A stretch of DNA of 64,000 nucleotides. Origin: Motacilla alba alba (Eukaryota; Chordata; Aves; Passeriformes; Motacillidae). The translations under genes and the position numbers were made by a program. This document shows positions 24,246-38,083 of the stretch, one piece after another. The first letter of the stretch is position 1, and each line of letters opens with the position of its first letter. The notes beneath the pieces were generated by a model. The model worked only from the letters and a program-made list of their open reading frames with translations. It did no database searches and was not told the DNA's origin. The stretch covers positions 3,489,254 through 3,553,253 of the forward strand of contig NC_052020.1 in the NCBI RefSeq assembly GCF_015832195.1. Direction: 5' to 3'.

Positions 24246-26231
24246 GCAAAAATAAAACTGGCATTGCAACAAGGCATGTTGGCAAATAACAGGGTTATAT
24301 AGACAGATGTACAATGAGAAGCAATGCTAGCCTCAAGTACTCAGAAATCTCTACACAGATGACTAAAGAAGTCACACAAGTCCCTCAAAAATTCAAGAGT
24401 TTCACCAAGGAATAAATGTCCAATTCTAATTCACTTCTAATTTGCGGCACAATTTAGAAGTGTTTTTCAGCTTTTGGTGAAATTCTGAGCACCAGAACTT
24501 CTAAAAAATTATAGCTGATATTCATGCAAAGTTTCATGTTTCTGCCACCTCATTTGGAAATGTAGACAGCAGTATTCTGAGTTTTGCCATAAAACTGACT
24601 CTTGTCAAACCAACATGTTTAACCCAAACCGATATGACAATACAGTGGAATTGTGCTTTTTCAGCCTGAGGTTAGAAAACAAAATAAACTAATTTAGAAA
24701 TATTTTTTTAAAAATTTAAAAATAGAGGTTACTGGGCTCTCATGACAAAGGAAAGGAAGACTCATTCTAACTTTGATGTTCAGTTAATGTCATGATGTCT
24801 CTCTTTGTTTTCTGTACAAGGCCCCTGAATCTGGTGTTTATTCAAACAGACTGAGCTTGTATCCAAACTTTTTTATTTATCTCAAATATTGCAACCTCCC
24901 ACCTTGACAAAAGCAGCCTTGCCCCACCAATCTCCACCCTGAATGTTCCACCAAGAGAGTTTTTCTGACTCATCTGCCCATGCTGCTTCTCCTGTGCCTA
25001 GTTCATGCTGGACCCTGCTCTTCCCTCCAGTGCATCACACCCAAGTGTCCAGCTGCTCAGGACACCTGGTTTGCCTCTCAGCCTTCATCCCCTGGAGAAT
25101 ATCTGCTGCCATTCAGCAGCAGGCACACTCCTTGTCCTGATGTCTACAAAACCAGAATGTGGGCTGCTGATGTGTCCAGTTCCAGCCTGCTGTGCTGACC
25201 CGCACTGCCTGCTTTCCTGGTGTATAAAAAACCACAGCAGAACTCCCGAGGGTGGAGGAGAGCTCCAAGGCTGTCCTGTCTCCTGCCATCTCACCTCTCA
25301 GGCATTTTCAGGCAGGACCTTTCTCTCTGTTGTGTATTACACTGGTTTTGGGTCTTGCTCCATGTTAAAACTCCCAAGCACTACCACCACAGATAAACAC
25401 AGGTAATAACAATAGTTAACCATGAGGTAACTGAGGAATTTCAGAACACAAAGTGATGCAGCAATGTGATAATGGGCAGTGTTCTATCCTTTCCTGGAGA
25501 CCAATGCAGAATGCACTAAGCCTCTACCATCATCCCAACCCAGAGCGAGCAAGAGAAGCTTTCTGCAGAAATGCTTGTAAAGGTTAACATTTCAAATCCT
25601 TGCAGAAGGCTCTGTGAGAGCACAAAGTTATTGGTGCTTATTAAGAACAGGTAGCAGCAGAAGTTATTCGTTTTTATGCCTTCTGTTTTCTGCCTAGACA
25701 TACCCATCCATTCAGAGTGCAAGGCCAGGCAGAATGTGCTGGGTCTCCCTGAGAAAGGCATGCACCTGAAACAGAGCCAAACTCTGCACAGCTGCTGTTT
25801 CTGTTCAGCAAATTCCAGTTTTCCAAAATGCATAAATATAGTACATGAAAAATCATAATAGTTGGTACAAATCCATAATGAGATTTTGATGTTAAATTAT
25901 TATCTAAATGCATAGTTAGTGCTTATCCTCTAAAGCTTGAAGTCTATTGTTGCATCTGATTATTTTTCCTCAGGAGATTTTTCATAATCATTATTATGAA
26001 AAAAAATTACAAAAAAACCCTTTTACACTGATAAAGAAACACATGTTTTTGTGATGAGACCAAAGCTAGTGGGCACCAAAGCACAGAAAATTTTAACTGC
26101 AGCAAACTCCTTTGTTCTTAAATTTACTTATCTTTCCAGGAGATGAAAATCACCTTATATTGCTTTTACGCCTTACCCCTTTTTGACACTCTGAAGCTTA
26201 TAAAATCGACTCCACTGCTTTGAGTGTGCAT

Positions 26232-26258
<27 letters not shown>
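26232..26258. repeat. A27 homopolymer
   Basis: An uninterrupted run of 27 A. No adjoining SINE or processed gene was recognised upstream. Confidence 0.9.
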
Positions 26259-26262
<4 letters not shown>

Positions 26263-26710
26263 AACCCACTCAGGCTCATCTTTAACTTCTTAACTCACAT
26301 TTACATTTTAAACATTCTTCATATTTCTGAGATGTTTGAACTCTGGGATTACAGAGTTAGTTAAGATTCAGGGTCTAAGGCTGAAAACCATTTTCCCTGG
26401 AAACACATTTACCTCCGAGTGTAATTTCTCCTGGGATGGACCTTCTTGTTGAGCTTCTCTCTTCTGGTGTGCCAAATTGGAACTCAAGCAATGCTGTGAT
26501 GATGATATTGTGATGAAGCTTTACTTAATCTAGTTAGGGTAAGTTCAATTTGAAAGGAGAGAGGTGTAGGATGCTGTGCCAAGTAATTTGCTCAAGTTAC
26601 TGAGCAGAAAAAATGAATCACCTATTAAAAATGTGTGGTGTAATCTTTGAATGGATGTGCAGGGTATTCACGGAGGTGTTATCGTATCCTCCCCAGGCTC
26701 AGGTAAAGCA

Positions 26711-27145
26711 GAGTCATGGTTTAGGAATGGCATTCCCCAGTTTAGTGCTCCTAGCAAAAAGATCAGTGAAAGTCTCTCCTCCCCAGCACTCTTCAGGAGG
26801 AAGCAGGGATCATGGGTTGAGACAAGAACAATTTACTGGAAACAGCAATGAGATAAGAAAAAGAACAGCAACAATAGTGATAATAAAAGTATGCAAAAGA
26901 GAGGGTGATTCCCATGAAAAAACACTCACTGAGAGCTCTGGGAGACAGTGAACAAATGGCAGATGGCTTCCCACGCCTCTCTTTGTCCCCTGGAAGCCCT
27001 GTCCTTCTTATCAGTAGCAAGAGAGTCCCTTGTACCCAGCAAGGATGTGGGGTGTTATGAAACCACAGTAGGGTGTGGACACACCGCCTTGGCCACTGCA
27101 AGAAATGAGCACTGTCCTTGGTGGAAACCAGGACACTGAGCATGC
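26711..27145. mobile_element. Possible ERV LTR fragment
   Basis: The block TCATGGTTTAGGAATGGCAT, with ACAAGAACAATTTACTGGAA further on, recalls a repeated passerine LTR or LTR-adjacent sequence. There is no second copy in the window, no terminal repeat pair and no clear duplication, so the call rests on resemblance from memory only. Confidence 0.35.
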
Positions 27146-29201
27146 TGTGCTAGGAGTGAGGTGAGGGAATCACAGCCCCTGCTCTCTGCATGGAGTAGAA
27201 TTGTCACTACTCACACCTGTCTGCACTAAATCACTTCTACTCATTAGTGCCCATGTCAGAGAGTATTTTGGAAAGTCTTTGGCTATAAGACTGGAGTACC
27301 TGATGTACTTGCAGGCAAGGTGACAGAAGAATGAAGTGTGTGAGCTTGTGGGAATGCTGAATTCCTGAGCTGGAGAGGATGCTGTGCTGGATGCACACCA
27401 CAGGTGTGCAGAGTGAGGATCCCTGCAAACAAGACACAGAGTGTGCCAGGGCCTGCCTGCCATCCAGCAGAAAAAACACAATTCTGCCCTGGGGGGCTTC
27501 AGGCTACACCAGGCACCTTAGGCAGAAAGCCAGAGGAAGACCACAGCTCCTGACAAACAGGAGTCATTCATATTTCCACAAAGGCAACCAATATGCAGCT
27601 GCACTCCCTTTTAACTGAGGAAAAAAAAATTAATCCCTTGCTAGGAAATAAGAGAGAAATTTCTTATGAAGAGATATCACACAGATCCCTTCCAGAGGGA
27701 TCTGTATAGGCTGGAGCATTGGAACATCTAGTTGCACTGGAGGAGCATTTTTGGTCTTTTCCAAATGAAATACTATAAATACTATAAATGAAATACTATA
27801 TATCTATTTTTTCAAACTCATAAACCACAGAATAACAGAGCATTGCATATCTACAACTCTTGTGTCTACAACTGCCATGAACTACAAGTATTTCTTGAAA
27901 TGAATACTCTGTGTGACACAGTCTTCAATAATGTATCAGAAATAGAAATAAGGGCTAGCAGTCATTTCAGTTTCTCATGTCTTTTACTCACATTCCTCTC
28001 TTTCCCTGTATGTAAGTGCACACATGCGGGTACTCAGGCCCTACATTTATATGGAATCATGTTCCCACTCCCATTCAGTCCACAGCACTGCACTCTAAAT
28101 GGTAGGAGTAAGAGCAAACCATTTCAACCAAACCACATCCTTTATCTCCCTTTCCAGAGAGCTTGTATTGTGTTGGCACTGTTGGAAGTGTCCGACCACA
28201 GCTGTTTCTCCTGTCACGTTCTATGGCCTCACTTCCAATGGTACAGAAACCTTTTCTTCCACGCACATGAGACTTGCAGAGACACTCCACTCCCCTAAAT
28301 GTTACTGAAGTCACATTCCCTCATTGCTTGTATGATGGGTTTAAGGATTTGTCAGAGGATAAAATATTTTGTAAACAGTTTAGTCAGTGCCACTGAGTAC
28401 ATGTCAAATCATGGCCCAGACCAGTGAAATAGTCTGTTATGACACATCTGACAACAACCCCCAAATTTGAAACGCATTTGGGTCTGCACAATTTGCCCTA
28501 GACAATCACCTAATGATTGAGCTGTACAAGGAATCTTGTCTTGTACTGCTGCTTTCATGTTATATTACCTAAAGTGTTCAATTATTACCTTACCAGATCA
28601 GGTTTCTCTCACTTTCATTATTTACAAAGGTTTAACCTACATGGTTAAAAAACCCCAACACAAAATTTGAGGAATTTGAGGCCTGAACCTGAAAGAGCAC
28701 AAAGCAGTACCTCATCTGAGGCTGTCTCAGCCTCCTTCAAAATGACCAACAGAGATCCCTAGGAGGCAGACAGAGAGATGCTGGCAGATAATATTTCACT
28801 GCTCCTTTGATGTTCCACATTTCAGTAAACCATGGCAAATGGTGCAGAGGCAGCAGGACTGCAGCCCATGACACTCTCTTCTTACCAACACGGGGAACAC
28901 AACACTCAGCAGGATAATGCAGTGGAATGCTGCCCCAGGATCAGCCCAGCAAGGAGAGCAGCAGGTGCAGTGTAAACACACCCCTCCTGTCCCATGGATT
29001 TATTGTCTCATGGTGTGGCTCAAAGAGAAAGGATCACAGGAGCATTTGGAGCACTGCTGTCCCCAGGCTGAGCTGTGTCTGAGAGCACAGAGAGCATTTG
29101 CTGCTGTGGAACAGGACACCGAGGAGCAGGCACACCTGCCATCACAGGGATAACCAGCCAGGGCTTCTGGGCTCCCTTTCCTCACACTGGGCAAGAGTGA
29201 C

Positions 29202-29608
29202 TGTGGCAGTCATATTTTCTGGAAAAATCCTTTGGCCCAGGATTTTCTCCTGGGAAGCTGAGAAGCCTCAGAGAAAAAGGAAAACAAATTCTTATCTCAT
29301 TTACTCCTCTCACATGTGGAATATGTTTGGAGATAGTTTATCCAACAGGTGATTGTTTCATTGGTTTCATGTGAATTGTTTTAACTTATTGGCCAATCAT
29401 GGTCAAGCTGTGTCAAGGCTCTGAAAAGAGTCATGAGTTTTCGTTATTATCTTTTTAGCCTTCTGTAAGTATCCTTTCTGTATTCTTTAGTATAGTTTAG
29501 TGTTCTTTAATATAATATAGTATCATAAAATAATAAATTAGCCTTCTGAGAACATGGAGTCAGATTCATCATTCCTTCCTTCATCTGGGAACCCTGCAAA
29601 TACAATAG
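29202..29608 (+). mobile_element. Solo LTR with 5-bp duplication, ERVL-like
   Basis: This is a 407-bp element starting TGTGGCAGTCATATTTTC, flanked by a perfect 5-bp direct repeat GTGAC (29197-29201 and 29609-29613). AATAAA lies at 29532-29537, about 70 bp before the 3' end. The sequence looks like a common passerine LTR type from memory; 5-bp duplications fit ERVL-like elements. The 3' end reads ACAATAG instead of the usual CA, so either the end has mutated or the match to GTGAC is shifted by a few bases. Confidence 0.7.
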
Positions 29609-30747
29609 GTGACATCTGAAATCGGGGAGCAGAGCTCTTGCACAACCACACAGGCAGCTTTCCTCCACTGCTGGGGCCAGCACAGCCTGAGAACACTCAT
29701 GTCCTTGTGATTCCAGCTCCAATTACAGACCCATCTGAGCTCAGGAGAGGAAGTGTGAAGCAGATGGACAGGGTATAGGTCACCTGAAAGTACTCCATGA
29801 ACTGAATCCCTCCTACAAACCAGAGTCTAATGCTGAGAAATATTTCTGCCCTCTGCCTCTGCTCTGCCATCAGACCCCTACGTGGGAATGGTCTGATCAG
29901 TGCTGAAAACAAAATCCTTGCCATAGAGTGATATCTGTCATCAGGACAACAAACACCACTTTAAAGCACATTCTTGCACAGCAGTTATTAGTGCCAGGGG
30001 CTGAAGCTCCTTGATGTTTCTCCCTGAGCTATCACAGACCCTATGCATGCTTTGAGATACACAGAAGCTCCTGCTCTTCCCCTGCCCACGCACACTAAGC
30101 CAAGCCTATCCCAGGGCTGTTTCCATTGCTTTCCTTCAGGAGAATAAGGATAACTTGGGCAGAAACCCTTGCACTTGATGAGACCTTCCTTTAGGCCAAG
30201 ACCACTTTTCTGAGGCCAGCCCAGCTTGCAGCAGGGGCCACCAGGCACTGCCCTGGGACCAGCAGAGCCCATCTGCTGGCACTGAGGAACTGGTCTCCAC
30301 AGGAAAGTGTTATCCGGTGTTCATGGGGCAGAGGAAATGCACAAAACCTGCACAGTAACATGACTGCAGTATTATTTTGCCCATTACCTTCTAAAGATTC
30401 CTGCTGGTTGGCACACCTTCACCTCATCTGCGTTTAAATAAGAATTACATTTGCTGTTGAGTACTAACCCTAAAAGAATGGAGATTATGCCTCTTCAGCC
30501 ATGTTAAGAATATCAGATGCTAAGCCTGACTTACCAGCAATACCTGTTACTTGATAAGAGTGAAACCAAATCCACTAACTTAAATCTGATAAATTATTTT
30601 TCAATACAAATTTAAAAAAGCTAATTTTGAACACTCCCAACAGCGTTTAGATATCAACATTTGCTCTTATCATAATGGTTTTATAAAATAATCATGTTTG
30701 CAAAGTAAGGCAAGATCTTGGGTGACTTTTGAGAGATATGAACTTCC

Positions 30748-30794
<47 letters not shown>

Positions 30795-30802
30795 TATATA
30801 CA
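30748..30802. repeat. (TA)n(CA)n microsatellite
   Basis: About 17 TA units run into about six CA units and then more TA, a compound dinucleotide repeat. Frames through it coding runs of I-Y are not genes. Confidence 0.95.
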
Positions 30803-32999
30803 CCCTTCATTAGTTCTAGCAAGCCTGTACCATCAACCCCCATCTTCAAAGATCACATTTTCATTATCCATGTCAAAGCACCAGAAAAGAATGAGAACAG
30901 TGACATGGTATTAGAAGCAAGGTCTTGTGTTTTCAACATAAAATACTTTAACTTGTATTTTGGATGTTGCCAGATCTACTGTGAGGCTTTAGACAAGGCA
31001 TTTGATACTCCAAATTGTCACTGTGCATGAGTTTTCCCATCCTTAAAAAAGAAAAAATACATCCCTACCTTATGAGGTGCTTCTTTCTCATTCCATAGGG
31101 GCAAGCTTTGAGGTCTAAAGTAAATTCAAAATGAAAGACAGAAAAATATTTTCAATGATAGTAAAAACCATCAAAGTCTACAAAGACACTATTTTTCCCC
31201 TTAAAAAAAATCAAAAACAAAGTGAGAGGTAGGGTTTCTGTGCAGAATAAAACCCACTAAATCTTACTCTCTCTAGGATGTCCTAAAGCTGCCTTCAGAA
31301 GTCTGGTTATTGGGTCCTTGGCGGGAATCTTTTGCATCTCTGGCATCTTGATGGCTTTCTGAAAAAATGGCCTTGCAATCTCGAATTCCTGCTCACGGCT
31401 GAGGTGTGAGTACATGCAGGTGGACTCACCATGAAGCAGGTGGGGTTAATTCATGTTTAGCTCACACTGCAATCACCAGGGTTTCCTTTCTTCTCTCCCT
31501 TCTCTGGGGAACAGCAGAATCAGCCAGCTATCCTGGCAAGGGAGGAGGGGACAGCTCTGCTGGCCACTGAGTCACTGAAAAGTGTCAGGTGAAGACCAGA
31601 AGGTCTTGTCATATCTGCCATATCACTGCCAGCATTTAGTCATCATTTTATGCCCTCTGACAATATCAAGCTGTGACCTGTGGAGGGATCAGACTTCTGC
31701 CCTCAGACTCAGTTGTGCTGAAAAGCCACTGAAATGATTAATGTCTACGCCAACAACCATGGTCAGATATTCAGGTGTCTATAGTGACCTGGTACACCTC
31801 TCATGTAACATTAGAAACCTGAACTTGTGACTAAGTTTGAATAGCAAAATGTGTTAGGCATCACCCAGAGAAGTGAGGATTATTTGCACTCCTCCTAAAG
31901 CAATGAGCAAGAACTGTCCTCAGACTTTAGGAAAAGTCAACTCCTGAAAATACTGCTTATTTCTGCAATAGCTCGTGGCCAGTCTAAGCATAAAAAATGC
32001 AAAATGACAACAACAAAAAACGATCTCTAGTTACGCCTGTTCACTACAGAATAACATCATCTTAAACAAAGAACCCAAGAGAGTAAATGGCTTAAACAAG
32101 GATGTCATTTAGTTTAGGAATGCTAAACAGGACAGTTTGCACTGGTTAAACTTCAGCAGGAATGCGTTCAGCAATTGAAAGCTATAAAAGATTCATTTTA
32201 CTAATTGTTATGCGCTTGTTTTTCTCTGTTTTGCAGCCTGTTAATTACTTGCGCATGGTGTCAGTTGACACATGCCAGTCAGTATTTTGTATTTTGGTCA
32301 TTCTGCTGGCAAGCAAAGACTTTCAAATGCTGCAATTGTTCCTCCTTTGGCCATTTAGTGACAGCAGATAGAATGAATGTCCTAACATTCCAAACGAGGG
32401 AGCCAGGACACCTTCAACAGTCTTCATTTGGCTGTTAAATCAACGTTGACAGTAAATACGTCATATACTGGATTGGCACTTCAGCAAATTACTCAATTGT
32501 TAATTGGGATACTGGAAATTAAGGGTCATCTGTATTATGCTCCCATGCATACTCCTTGAGACAAAGACTTGGGTTTCACACATCTCTGTGATGCATGATA
32601 AATTTGAGGGTGAGCAGGCCTGTTTTAGCTGTCTTACACAGGTTAGAAAGACTGAATTTATACCTCATGGCCAAACTCAAAGCTAAGTATTCCTTTCCCA
32701 GCATTCAAAAGACATCCTGAAAAGAAAAGAGCAGATTTCCCTCAGCTCAGATGTTTCTCATTCTTGCCTCTTAATTGTCAATTTAAAGATGCAGTAATTT
32801 TTACTTTCATTCTGAAAAGAATTACAGGCAGTTAATACATGTGTCTAGTTAATACATTTGCCTAAATAAGGGGTGGGGGGGAAGAAAAAAATGCATACAA
32901 CAGCTAGGCAGAGTAAGTTGAGTTCCGATGAACATCAAATTGCAAAGATGGCCAGTTCAGTTGTTCAGGTATCTGTCTACTAGAATTGCCACTATTTAC

Positions 33000-33150
33000 A
33001 GGTAATAGATACAATTTATAAATACCAAATTGATATATAATATGTATAAATTTATAAATTTATTTATAGATTATTTATTTATAATATATATTTATTTATA
33101 TATTGATATTTAAATATTTATAAATACCAAATTTATACATTTGGTATTCT
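33000..33150. repeat. AT-rich low-complexity tract
   Basis: TTTATAAATACCAAAT-type words and their reverse complements recur, giving a palindrome-prone stretch. A similar tract lies at 34200-34330 and a shorter one at 3785-3925. Confidence 0.8.
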
Positions 33151-36100
33151 GGAATATACATTAAATTTGAGTGTGAGTAATACTGTGGTAAAAGACAAAA
33201 TTAAAGCATTGCCCAGAAAGCCTTATCCTCATACCAGGATTTCATCCCATCTTTTGAAACACAGGAATTCTTGATGTGCTTCACTTCCTCTTCATCAAGT
33301 ATCTGTTTTCCCTTCATGCATCCCTTATTCCCACCTTGGCCTTGTAAAAGGGAATACAAAACCCTACATGTATTTGGCCATGGGTGAAGATCTCCTCACC
33401 TTTTCTCCCAGGAGCTTTTCCTGCTCCTGGGAGACAAGGCCTGGTACTTAAAACAAATGAGGAAAATGCATTGTGGATACACTAAAGGTCTGGTGTTCTG
33501 TGGCCTTCTGCTAGCTTAGCCAAACAAGGGTTCACCTCCAGAAGTAACACACACATTTACAACTTCACTCCCATTAATAAGGTCTCCATGAAAATGAAAA
33601 GCAAAAACTTATTTCATTTTAGAGGTTTATGGAACAGAATATCCTCTAGGGTGTGGAACACATCAGCTCAGAAACAGGCAGTCCATGCTCTCCTCCTCTT
33701 CTTCTGAATAAAAAAGCCAAACAGAAAGGCAGAGAGCCACTAGGAATGTATGGCAAAAGCAAGTGGCGTTATTTGTCCCAAAGTCACTGTCAAAGAAGAG
33801 ACAGAAGGAGACAGAAGGAGAAATCTTGTTAGGTGAGGTCACAGCTGGTGCTGACCAAAGAGGCTGAATCATCCAACCATTAAAAACTTTGAAACTTAAA
33901 TTTGTTTCTTAGCAACTTCCAAAGAAGAACTATTTGCATAATCACAGCTGCTCACAAACCACAGCAGTCTGTGATGCACTTATTTCAACAAAGGGATATT
34001 ACTCAGAACAGGGTGCATGTGCTGCATCCCTCTGACAAGAACAAAGGGCCATATCATGGGCATCAACTCCTCGCCTCCCAGCAATTTTTATAAATCCCTG
34101 TTTATTCTTACATTGAGTCTGGAATCCCACACCCAAGTTAAAAATAACTAGGCCTGATTCTGTTCTAAGCTACTGTTTATCTATATGACTATCTAAACAC
34201 ACAAATATTATTAATATAGAAATATTATATAATTAAAATGTATATAGAAAATTTATAATAAATATATAAATATTATCATTATGAATATTGTTGTGAAAAC
34301 AATACCAATATATATACACCAAATATATAAATACCAAACAATAGTGAAAACACTACCAATGTAGTGTCAGTCTTATTGACACCTTATCAAGAATTTATTG
34401 ATGATTATCCGGATTAAAGAAGACAAAAAATGCTATTAGGCCACACAGAGACATAATTCTTCAACAGTATTGGCCACTTGAAACTATATCAAGGTCCCAG
34501 ACTAGCAGCCAAGACAAGAAATCAACCCCTTTTCCTCTTCTAAGAGGAAACCAAAAAATATAGCATAATAGGATGGTAAAATTCCAGACAAACTGTGCTT
34601 GTATAGGGAATGAAGATTAGAAAATTGGAGTATCCTCCCAGGATGAGATAACGAGACAAAACAGAAGTTAAGCAGTCCTCATCAAAAAGATTACATCAAA
34701 ACTTAGTGACAATTTAGCTGGTTTTTAAAGTATTTTTTAATTATGGCCAAATAAAGAGATTGCACTACTAACAAAAAATAAATTTTGACATTTAAGAAGA
34801 TTTTGAAAGAAACGTTTATTTTTATGATGACAGACATAAGAGACCTTTATGATGGCTTTGTTAATGGCAATGAAAAATATTTTCTTTGTAAGAAAACCAG
34901 GTGAACAAACCCAAGAGGGGACCATACACATGCTGCACTTCTGAAATTCTTTCTGTGTCTGCTTTAATTCTGCTCACTGCAGTTACTCCACACAATCAAG
35001 ATCATAGTCCCAGCTGAGACTGGATACGATTTTTCCCAGTTAAAATAACGAGACAAAAAAAGGCCACAGAAGTTTCAGAGGGGTAGGAAGAGCCCCTGGC
35101 TCACAAATCAGTGCAATCAAACAGGTAATTCACTAGAAGCCAGTTCTGCACAGTGATGGGGAGATGTTAGCAAAGAGAGAAGCAGTTTCACCTGTTTAGC
35201 ACTGGAAAGGTCAGCCCAGGCTGAGCTGAGCTGAAGGCAGCTCAGTTTGCCATGGTTCTCACTCAGCTGCAGGGAACAGCTGCCCTCCTTCCCTAGGTTC
35301 TGCCTCCTGCTCAGCTCAGCTTGTTGGTTCTGCTGGGCACTGCAAAGCACACTCCTGAATGGTTAAAGAATTATAAGTTTTAACTGATAGATTTCCTCCA
35401 AGGTTCTTCTATTCCCCACAACATGAACTAAGTGCAGTGCTTTTAATAAGTGTTAATGGATTAACATTCTGCCAATGATGTCAGTATGTAATTTTTCAAG
35501 AGTGTGCTATCTTCAAATAATTTACACATTGCTAAAGCCCAAAACCATAGATTTCAGTTCATTATACAAGCATACTGATAATGTATGTAGATTTCAGAAA
35601 AAATCAGACTATAGAGGTCCCTAATAACTTTTCTATATATCGAATTTGATATCCCAAAGAGCAGAAAACCTCACAATTAAGGATTAAAAGACTGTTAGTA
35701 TTAATACCCAAGTTTTACTGCAGCATTCTTTCCTAAAGCTGAATGCATTTTATTCATGCCTATCTGCCCAAGATGAAACATTTTCATGCCTCTAGAAGTA
35801 GTCCAAAAATGTAAATACTGTTTCATATTTTTTTTAGTGATGTATCTTAACAGCAAATGCATGTCATTGGATGCCCTATTAATCATGGGGAACATTCCAT
35901 CCAGTGTAAACAGTTCTATAGACTGGAATGCTGTTAGTATAGCTGCAGCTTTAAAAAGGTTCCTGCCTTTAAGCACAATTATCGTAAATGCTATGGGACA
36001 TGCACACTGCATTTTCTTTCACACATGTATACTAAGGGCTGATCAAAAAACAATAATAAAAAAATTAATTTCAGAAAAACTATTTCTATACAAAGGATTT

Positions 36101-37993
36101 AAAATTTTTGCATTCTCTTCTGTTGTTGCCTTAGTTTTATACCTTTTAAATCTACACACATGTTTATGAATACTACAAAATACATTTATTGACTTTGGCA
36201 TATTGAAAATGTACTTTTTGGCAAAGTAATTTTAAAATAATTTTAATTTAAAAAGAATTTGAGAATTTTTTTATTTGAAATATGAACAAATTACAATTTT
36301 ACCTTCATAGAAAAAAATGGAAACAGAGGCTATTAATCTATACCCCTTCCTTTTGTTATACTTTTTTCAATAGGTCCATGTATTATTTAAGGAGTTTTGT
36401 GGAGATACACTTACATGAGTTCTGTATCACATTACAGCTGATGAATGCCCAACACACAGGTATGTTATGAAAGGTCATCAGTTACAAGTGAAGCTGCATA
36501 ATGTATGCCCGCTGAATATATCTGCCAGTTCTCTGCACTGGCTCTGTGTCTGCTTTGGCAACAGCAAGCAGGGCAGCTGCGAACACCAGTTTAACTCTGT
36601 TTAATTTTGGGGAGTTACTGGGAGCTCTCATTCAGCACAGGCAGGGTGTTCTCCAGTGGGCATCTAGGCTCCTCTCAAGAAGAGCCAATGCAAGTGAACC
36701 CCAAAGTGCTCTAACGCTACATCCTAACAGGACTACTAGAGAAATGCCCAAAAATTTCCATAATTATCTCAAAATTTTCCCAACTCCTAAATTTTTCAGG
36801 TTTTCTTAATATAGAAAGAACCAAGGAGCCATTCTGCATATAGATGAGAATGGAAGGAGGATGAAAAGCCCATGACTTCTGTTGTAATTCTGTTCCACAG
36901 CAATTCTTTCGTGCCTGATGATGAGAACGCCTTGTACCTCACTCTTGACATCAGGGATGTGGTCTCTTTTGCAGTCCAATTCTGTTAAGAACAAAAAGCC
37001 ACTGCCTGTATGCTCTCCCCTGTCTCTTGCCACTGGTAACACTCCCACAAACATCTTCCAGTCTGACCTACTGCTTCAAGGAGCTCTTGGAGCATAAAAG
37101 GGCAGCCTTAGGGAGCTGCAGTCACTCTTACTTTAGTGGGGAAGGATTTCCACATGCCAAGAAGCATAAAAATACGCAAGTAAACACATGCTCCATCACT
37201 CATTAGAAGATCATGTTTGCACACAGTATGTAAAAACTGGAATTCGATTCTGGAAAAGACTCCTGTATTCTGGAGAATGTTAGATGAGATCAAGTACTGT
37301 ATAAAGCTCTCCTGATTGTTTCAGTGAACTTGTGCTTGTTTCAGATGCTTGTGTAGCCCTCCCCAGAGCCCAGCCCGGGACAGGTGAGGCTGAGCATGTG
37401 GGAAGAAGGGGAGTGTAAAGCCAAGCCACTCTGCCTGCCCATGCTCATCTTACCTGTGACACCCAGCAGCCCAGGAGGGTGCAAGGCAAGTTGCTCTTTT
37501 TCCAGCCTCTGTGGGCATCAATCCCATTAGGGCTGTGGAAGCCTGCTTCATTATCCAGACATCTATTTCATTATGAATATCCGTCTAGACGTGGCAGAGA
37601 TCAGAGTACAGTGTGCTCCTGGTGCAGCACACAGCCATGAGCAGGGAGCTGAGCAGTGCCCTGAGCTCACCCTGCACAGCAGCTCTTCCTGCACAGAAAC
37701 AGCAGCAGCAGAGCAGCTGGGGACTCCTCCCAAAAACCAAGGGAAGGCCTGACAGTCTGTCTCTACATACCCTTGCACTCAGCCAGAGCAGGGGTGTAAG
37801 GTGTTTTCTCCCTGTAACAAGTGGTATGTTTTCAAAGGAGAAAAAATTAAAGTCAATTATGGAAGAAAGCAGGTTTCGTTGCCATAATTCTTCAGTTTCC
37901 TATGGATTTCTGAAAGATAAAGAAGACACATGGGTTCATAGCTCACCATCTGAGAGCATTAGCAGCTCCTCAGAGCAATATCTGCCAGCAGCA

Positions 37994-38083
37994 GTGACAC
38001 TGAGAGTGGCAGTCTGCATAGTGTTTGTGACAGAGTGGCAGTGTGCACAGTGACATTCAGAGTGGCAGGGTGCATGGTGTAGG
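37994..38083. repeat. Imperfect tandem repeat, GTGACA...GAGTGGCAG units
   Basis: Three degenerate units start GTGACACTGAGAGTGGCAG, GTGACAGAGTGGCAG and GTGACATTCAGAGTGGCAG, spaced about 33 and 23 bp apart. Confidence 0.6.

Larger units (their letters stand above)
24246..29201. other. Intergenic sequence, one possible LTR, no gene seen
   Basis: Several frames of 100-150 codons lie in GC-richer patches (24940-25410, 26790-27480, 27840-28300). They overlap on both strands, lack family resemblance and have no consistent splice structure. Confidence 0.55.

Noticed and set aside
36806..37054. 82-codon minus-strand frame with fairly balanced composition
   Set aside because: No family recognised, no splice sites that would join it to anything, and no neighbouring exon.
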